The position numbers were made by a program, and so were the translations under genes. The notes under the pieces were generated by a model that searched no databases, was not told the DNA's origin, and saw only the letters and a program-made list of their open reading frames with translations. Of a stretch of 64,000 bases of DNA, positions 57,766-64,000 are shown piece after piece (the stretch's first letter is position 1; each line of letters starts with the position of its first letter). Origin of the DNA: Astrothelium macrocarpum (taxonomy: Eukaryota; Ascomycota; Dothideomycetes; Trypetheliales; Trypetheliaceae); assembly GCA_021030915.1 (NCBI GenBank), contig JAGEMR010000107.1, positions 1 to 64,000 on the forward strand. Reading direction: 5' to 3'.

Positions 57766-58510
57766 ATGAATTCTATCAATAAATTGTTACATATGCTCAG
57801 TATCATCACCTTTTTGATCGATCGCGTATATGCACAGCTCGGCATCGGTGGTACTCAATCCGAAATTTGTTCGTCTTCTTGCAATATAGCCTCTGAATGC
57901 AATGCTCAATGCCTCAATCAGCCGACCGGCAACCCATACATCTCTTGTCTTTGTCAAGAGTCTTGCGTGGACTTTCTGGGCGTCTGCAGTTCTTGCTGTA
58001 ATGGGACGGCTTCGAGTTATTCCGCTTTTCAAGACCCATTTTGCGACTCAGAAGTAGATAAAGACTTACAGACATGCAATTTCGTAAGTCCCCCATTCCA
58101 AATCAGCAGCCAGTGTAATGAATAATCCTACTGATGCTTGAAAGTACGGAAACGTATCTCCGAATGCCAAAGCCTCGCTTTTCAACTCTGTGAGCTTCGC
58201 TTCCACCTCCAGCCTCCCTAGCGATGAAGCAGGTTGGCTCAGTCAACTTCCATCGCCATCTCTAGTCAGTCTCAGCGTCACAAATGCTCAAGTTGTCGAG
58301 TCGACTACCGTTTCTGCACCGTACACGACGTGGGGAGGGCCTCCCAAGTTCAGCGGCTTATCATCTCACACCGGAACACCGACAGGCACATCTGCAGCGT
58401 CGTCTACGTCATCTTCAATGGCCACATCAACGTCCTCCACGACCCATCTATGCACAATGGCCTTACAGGGCCTGCTTATCTTGTTTATCAGTGTCATACT
58501 AATAACGTGA
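57766..58510 (+). CDS. Cysteine-rich, probably GPI-anchored surface protein
   Basis: Exon 1 57766-58083 and exon 2 58145-58510 join in phase 0 through a 61-nt intron (GTAAGT ... GAAAG), giving 227 aa. Residues 1 to about 24 form a signal peptide (MNSINKLLHMLSIITFLID ... YAQ). The next 80 residues hold at least 13 cysteines in a dense pattern (CSSSCNIASECNAQC, CLCQESC, CSSCC). Exon 2 encodes a Ser/Thr/Pro-rich stalk (about residues 150-205) and ends in a hydrophobic tail, MALQGLLILFISVILIT, as GPI precursors do. It would sit on the plasma membrane or cell wall. The cysteine spacing is not a clear CFEM match and no named family is recognised. An alternative start at 57730 would add 12 residues ahead of the signal. 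Confidence 0.7.
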
Positions 58511-59840
58511 GATGAAGAGCTGCAGAAAATGCTAAAGCTCATATATGAGCATATCTTAGCCCGAGAAAACGCCATGACCAAAGACATATCATTTGTGTAA
58601 AATCCGTGGGGGTCGCCCCAAGATCAAATCTGGTCTGGAGTCATTGCTGGAAAGCCCCATCACACTAAAGCGCTGGTAGGGGCAAAGCGAGGATTGTAAG
58701 TTAATCTTACGTTTGCGGCTAATGTTTTTCAGTGTTTATCATTTACTAATCCAAAAACAAGATGTCACAAACTTACGAGTCACCAGCACCGTCTCCGTTG
58801 TTTGCCTGCTGATGTTTGAGCGGATACCTGATGTGTCATGCTTTCAAACTCATCTACTTGCTCTTGCTTAAGAAATGTCTCATTTGACTGGATCTGATAT
58901 GCTCGACTCAGCACAATGGCATAAAATCACATGCGTTGAAAGTTAGAATCAAAGTCCAACCAATCGGTTTGTCATCTCGCTTCAGGCACTTCATTGCTTA
59001 GAGTGCTCTTTACGCCAAGGTCGAACATGAGATATGCCAGGCAGGATGCTCACTGGTCTCTACTCAAATCACGAACGAAAATGAGAGACAGAACCGGAGC
59101 CCGAACGCGATGACTCCCCGGTGAGAAGACGGGAACAGCTGCTTGAACCGGAGTCACTATGTATTGAAAAGGATGTCGGTCCTTGGTCATTGTTGACCGG
59201 TGAGACAAAGTTGAGACATGCAAACTTTTATCTCACAAGCAAGAACCGCGGCGTTTCTATAGACTTCTATGCAGCCAAACACATGAGCGCCTTTGATTCT
59301 ATGGCACTGTCTCCGAGTACACATGCGGATTGATCATCAACGTTAGATGCAAGGCGTCCACGGACGAAGCCGGTGAGCAGCGTGAGCGTTCGCCATGTGC
59401 CGTGCCGGCACCATGGGGTGACGCTCGCGTATTCGGAAGCTTCCGTGTCAGTTGCGTCACTGGCTCGGTGTATAGGTAGCGCGAAGATCGGATATCGGAA
59501 CGGAAGGTTCGAAATTTTAGCAAAGCCAATGTAATAGGTATATCTTCTATATGATGTTCTAGTTGGGTATGTATCTCAACAATTCATGGCAAAATCCCGG
59601 CCGTCAAAAGATCCCGCTTTGCCCTAGTAGGGGTTCCCCCATAAAAAATGCCAATAATCCAATTGCAGTGAATGTAAACGCTAGCTCAACAATGGCTGCA
59701 CACAAGAAGAAGATCCGGGTTGAATTAAACTCCATTGTCCCTCGCTAGGCCCTTCAAACTCCCAAGTAACTTTTCCAGCAAGCCCAAATTGCCCATGCAC
59801 AGATAGTTCCATTTGTGGTTCTCCACTGAGTAAAGTTCGG
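58511..59840. other. Intergenic region, nothing supported
   Basis: 1.3 kb without a convincing gene. Short frames (59121-59333, 59299-59529, 59563-59748) show no signal, domain or splice support. I looked for tRNA and riboswitch-like structure and saw none. Confidence 0.45.
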
Positions 59841-60092
59841 TTACGCTTTAACCGGGTTCCGCCTTGACATTCGCTCCTCCATCCGCCAGTCTACAGGGCT
59901 GGGTGGTGGAGCAGGAGCCTCGGGAACAACACGATCTGTCCTGATCTTGAGGAAGCTGGGTGATATCCTAGCAGGTGAGGATGTTTCGAAGGCCACACTG
60001 ACGTCGTGCGAGAGTGACTCGAGAGAGGAGGCAGAGGCGTTGCGTTGCATTTGTGTTGCGTTTATTTGAGAAGGGGTAGGTGTTGCATCCAT
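59841..60092 (-). CDS. Hypothetical 83-aa protein with a 5'UTR intron
   Basis: A single coding exon of 83 codons beginning MDATPTPSQINATQ. The product is disordered in character, rich in Ser, Ala and Pro with a basic C-terminus (WRMEERMSRRNPVKA), without signal peptide or membrane segment. The gene is supported by its leader: a well-formed intron (plus 60248-60296; GTGAGT donor, GTGCTAAC branch, TGTAG acceptor) lies about 155 nt upstream of the ATG, with a pyrimidine-rich leader after it. No family is recognised. The upstream DNA to about 60900 is rich in C on the plus strand and looks like a promoter. Confidence 0.55.
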   Translation of the reverse strand: MDATPTPSQINATQMQRNASASSLESLSHDVSVAFETSSPARISPSFLKIRTDRVVPEAPAPPPSPVDWRMEERMSRRNPVKA

Positions 60093-60247
60093 TATTTGTA
60101 GAGTGGAGATGAGGGGGATTGAAGATGGAAGTGTTTAGACACTTGTGAAATGTAGCTTCAAAGGAAGCAGTGATTGGGATTTGCTCTGGGCACCGGTCTC
60201 TAAAGACGTATGGGAGACGGAGAAGCGATACAGAAAGGTTGAGATGA

Positions 60248-60296
60248 CTACAGCATTGTTAGCACAGACGTTCACAGAGCGAACATTACGACTCAC
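60248..60296 (-). other. Putative 5'UTR intron of the 83-aa gene
   Basis: On the minus strand a 49-nt segment starts GTGAGT, contains CTAAC 12-16 nt before the end and finishes TGTAG. All three splice signals are near consensus, and no coding frame is interrupted by it. Confidence 0.55.
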
Positions 60297-61396
60297 ATTT
60301 TACAATGTAAGTTGAAAAGGGTGAACAGATGTTCACTATCACTCAAAGTATTCAAGCTTTAAAAAAGTTCAAAGTTCTGTCTGGAAAAATTTATGAGGGA
60401 AAAAAAGGTTTGAAATCCGGGGGCGAACCCATGCCTTATAACACCTCTCACTCTCGCAAAACGTCTCACAAGGCCCCAATGCTCCCCCCAAAACCCCCAC
60501 GCAAACCTAACCACGATCCCTCCCTTCCCGCCTTGGAACACACAAAAACGACCAAGACACACAGACAAATCCTGAATCTGACTCGTGGCACAGCGTGCGG
60601 CGCGACTGGCCCCGCCGGCCGGGGGTTCTCATGCGTACGCGTCCGTCTTTCCGTCCGCACGTAGGTAATTTCTGGAGCTAGGTGGCAGATGTACCGAACG
60701 CTGCACGTCGCCAACGGCATCTAACACGTACGTCTGGGGAAAAGAGGGCAACAAAAAAAAGAAAAGAATAGGGGCCAGGGGGTGGCAGGTAGGGATGGTC
60801 AGGGTGTTGGCATTATTGCGCACGACCGTGTCAGACACGCGAAAAAAGCGAGAGAGGCAGAGGGCAAACCCCCGAACCCCCCCTGTCTGCTTTCTTGATT
60901 CGTTGGTCGGTCGTCAGTTGGATTGTTAGTGTACCTACCGTACAGCGCTGTACATATTGTCATTTGGAAAAAGGGAGCTGGGAATGTCGGGGTAATCAGC
61001 CGGTGATCGACACGCAAGAAACGAGGCCGACTAGTATTTGCGTGTACGTTCCGTACATGTGTGTCTTGGATGCCACGATGCTCGGCTTGGATGGGGGTGG
61101 TGGCACAGCTCCGGCCCTGTTCCCTGCTTTTGTGCGACCGAAGGTTTAGGGATTTCCGGAAGGCAATTCCGTAGAAGGTAGGGCAAAGTTACTCCGAGAA
61201 ACTCACTCCGAATGTAGAGACACACAATCTAGCATCGGATTGAGTCGATCTTGTTTGAAGCTCGGTGTGGACATATGCAGTGACGGGATCTGGTTGGTCC
61301 GTTCCCATCCATTTTGTATGATAAACCTAGTTGGGATTTTTTGGCGGACCGGCATTGACCAGGCCTTTATAAAATTTGTTTGGAGCTGCGTGTCAG
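60297..61396. promoter_or_regulatory. Intergenic region, promoter-like
   Basis: The segment 60480-60680 has C-rich and purine-poor runs typical of promoters. A TATAAAA at 61368-61374 points to the plus strand. No coding feature is supported; a 111-codon plus frame at 60329 follows the low-complexity DNA and is rejected. Confidence 0.4.
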
Positions 61397-61922
61397 ATGG
61401 GCGGTCACAATAATATTCTCAGCAAATGGGACAGGGTAAGAATTACGAACCGGTCAGTTGTAGACGAGAGGAAGCACTAATCACATACAGGTACGTATGG
61501 AAAAGTCATTGTTGTTGTACACATTAATCGCTGACGAAATGCCAGATGGTATTGCAGATGATGAGGCTCGCTTAGACAGATCGCATGAATCATGTAGAAC
61601 CTCGGCCGAAGCGGCATGGAACAACGCCAGCCTTCCATCTCTCCTTACGGAAGTTGGCAGCCAAAAGCTGGCCGGAACGGATTGGACTGAACCTCGACGC
61701 GGCTTGGCATCAATTAGAGCCGAAAATTGCAACTCGGCGTCCCATCGTCTCCGCATCAGTCTCTTGTCTCGGATAGAAGCCTTCGACAAGGCTGATGTCA
61801 GTCTGATTGATGGGATTGGAACACAACGTTGCTACCGCCTACGTGCAGCTCTGATACCTGGGGTGCCTGCATTGCCCCCTCCACAGCGTTGGTGCCTCAG
61901 CACGCTTGCAGATGGCGTATAA
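61397..61922 (+). CDS. Doubtful two-exon hypothetical gene
   Basis: A possible exon 61397-61435 (MGGHNNILSKWDR) joins 61491-61922 in phase 0 through a 55-nt intron with donor GTAAGA, branch CACTAATC and acceptor ATACAG, giving 156 aa. The product has no recognised domain, and its second half (from about residue 70) is not convincingly protein-like. A TATAAAA lies only 23 bp upstream of this ATG, so if that box is used the start would be the ATG at 61497 instead. The intron signals are good, but the gene could equally be a decayed one. Confidence 0.3.
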
Positions 61923-64000
61923 GCACGTTGGATACTTTGGCCTTGTACTATCAGCTTGACCTGGAGACACTATGTCCCCGCTACATTTTGTGAGGAGTTC
62001 GGAAGTACCCCAACACACGCTGCTTATTTCCTTTCGCGCCCCCATTTCCCCCCCACACCAAGCAGGGCTTCCACGTTGCGATGAAAGGACGGATCGAGAT
62101 CCTTGAGCCGGGACTGCACCCGAAATTGCGGACGGCTCCGGTGCCGTGGTTTCTTTGCCGGGACTTGGGCATGGGGGCTAATACAAAAAGAACATGAGCA
62201 TTGCGACATCTTTTCTCGATCCGAAATTAACTTTAATGCCCGTCGATCGTATCTACCGCCTTTGTGCTGCCAAAGCTGCACAGGCGGGGAGAGCCTAATG
62301 AAGTCAGGGGCCTGAAGTCGGTGAGTTGAAGCTAAAGTCTTGCTCCTTTGATGAGCTTGAGATTCGCCTTTTATACGAGCTCATCACTAGGGACATCTGA
62401 TGTCAGCCCTACAAGTGCATTTTCCCGTTTTGCGCGTTCCATTTCAGCAAGCTGCATCACTCGAATAGCCCAACACGTCCTGATTTCAAACAGCATGATT
62501 CACTGTTCGACGCTCATGTCATCATTTTTGATGCCATGTTCTGGGCTACCAATCTCGTGCCGATCGACCTTTGGCGTTCTGAAACGGGCTGATGTACGCT
62601 GCAAGGAACGGGGCGCATAAAATTAGATCAACCTTCTTTTTTGTTTGTTCTTTTTGAAACTTTGATGAAGATCTCGACTCCTGGTGGGCTTTTTCTTTTT
62701 CTCATTTTTTAAGACGTGGCAAAGATCTGGGCATGAATTTCAAGTTCTGTATCAGATGCGATCAAACCTTATGCAGGAACATGGATTTGGGAATTTGTAG
62801 AAAACAAGCAAGTGGGGATAGAGTTTTGGGGTTCCCTTTCAATATTCTTTTTATCCCTCTAATATTCCGAACCCCTGTATGATCCTCAAGATTGGATACT
62901 GTGTCAGGCCTAGTTGAAGGTGCAACTATACAACGTTACTTTGACTTTGGCCATACGCTAGCATGGCGGTTAACGAAACATCATCGTGTGCGAGCGCGAG
63001 CGAGGTTTTAGCAGTCTTCCAGATCAATGCCGGGTTACAAGATGGATTTCTCTAATCCGCATGCGTTTATTGCCTCCGCCGAAGCCGCCTGAAATAAGCA
63101 GCACCATCTATTAATTCGAGCCGTGTTATCATTGCTTTTTAAACCAGCTTTAAAAACAGTTCATTTTGGAAAGAGACCGGGAGTCGTTAGATTGGACTAC
63201 CAAACACGACTGCTTAAATGCGTCGGATGAGAGATCTCGGAAATTCGGGATTTAATTCTCTGGTTTCGGAGGTCTCTTATTCGGAGTTGACTAGAATTCG
63301 TGCATAGCGAGTCAATACAGACATACTGAGTCCGAGCCTTAGTGAGAGTAATGGGTATAGTCTCTTAGAACACTGTTGTCATCTCTTCCCACGGCACGTT
63401 GTCTAGTCTTTGACATAGATTCTGATCCGTTGGTTTAGTGGGCCCACTGTATGGCCGACAATGACTTTGCGTAGCAAATCGGTAATGTCGCATGTCATTG
63501 ACACAACTCATTCTTGTAATAGGCTTCGTCGCATTCCGAATTTATTGGATATGCAGCGATCAAACAGGTGTTGTTCAATTTACTCAGCTGTGGGGCGAGT
63601 AATGGCCTACGCAATTTACAATCCAACCTTATGTTCCACTAATCAATTTATCGGAGAGGCGATCCTGAGCTACTTTCCAGTGACGCAGGAAATTCCTAAG
63701 GTCTAGGCTTTTCCATCGTCAACCTCATTGATCTCTGTTCGCAGCCGTCTGCTCTGGAAGCTTTTGGGAAACCCCGACTTTAAAGCCGAACGAGAAGCGT
63801 TGACTGGGGCCATCCCCTGCGCTTAGCGGCCCATCTACAGATTACCCACTTTCTTAGTACATACGCGCACATTAACAATGTTTGTAGTCCCTTTGACTTT
63901 ATTCCACGACTTTAAGGGCATCACGCTATCCTACCATGTTCTCGTTTTACCATAACAAACAATCATTTGCGTGAACCGACAACGTCATTAGACGGCGGGG
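61923..64000. other. Gene-poor right end of the window
   Basis: Over 2 kb without a supported gene. Frames of 60-90 codons on both strands have no domain, signal peptide or splice structure. Some stretches (62630-62720) are rich in T. The window may end within a promoter or a gene desert. Confidence 0.5.

Noticed and set aside
58600..58700. G/C-rich stretch after the GPI protein considered as a riboswitch
   Set aside because: The conserved TPP aptamer words are absent and no thiamine gene is nearby.

Overview
The window is nuclear DNA of a filamentous ascomycete (Pezizomycotina). The genes carry many short introns of about 47-100 nt with GTAnGT-type donors and CTAAC/CTGAC-like branch sites. 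The protein families also point there: a Woronin-body tether-like giant protein, a fungal-trans transcription factor, a TRI12-like MFS carrier, a GH15-CBM20 glucoamylase and a HAM1-like protein. Class cannot be fixed from sequence alone. All spliced models below were built by hand from donor, branch and acceptor signals plus reading phase, and each sums to a multiple of three.

Left part (1-16.6 kb): a ToxD/LovC-like enoyl reductase, a HAM1-like lipid-transfer-type protein (minus strand), a secreted glucoamylase with a starch-binding domain, an NAD-type malic enzyme with five introns, and a small secreted cysteine-containing effector candidate. Gene-poor DNA follows, with one possible 99-aa membrane protein.

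Central part (16.7-29.1 kb): five genes that look like a small catabolic or detoxification cluster. They are a class-B flavin monooxygenase with an NTF2-like N-terminus, a two-finger C2H2/fungal-trans regulator, an eight-intron SDR, a metallo-beta-lactamase-fold hydrolase and a TRI12-like MFS transporter. No PKS or NRPS is present. The MFS gene is split by a 2.5-kb hAT element with a perfect 8-bp target duplication. Removing the element and one duplication leaves an intact 581-codon reading frame, so the host gene is otherwise undamaged, whereas the element's own transposase has stops. A TGTGG(A/G)GA motif occurs in all three promoter regions of this group. From 29.1 to 34.4 kb are a possible 93-aa gene, a decayed allantoate-permease-type MFS pseudogene ending at a dispersed repeat, and a minisatellite.

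Right part (34.4-55.7 kb): one minus-strand gene of 21 kb. Three very long open frames join through two introns into a 7,004-aa protein of the 'involucrin repeat'/leashin type. It has about 24 lysine-glycine repeats in exon 2, at least ten Ala/Gly-rich hydrophobic patches, several internal minisatellites and a coiled-coil plus globular C-terminus. Leashin tethers Woronin bodies to the septum or cell cortex. Downstream are the cleavage-stimulation factor CstF-64/Rna15 gene, a GPI-type cysteine-rich surface protein, an 83-aa gene with a 5'UTR intron, one doubtful two-exon gene and a gene-poor end.
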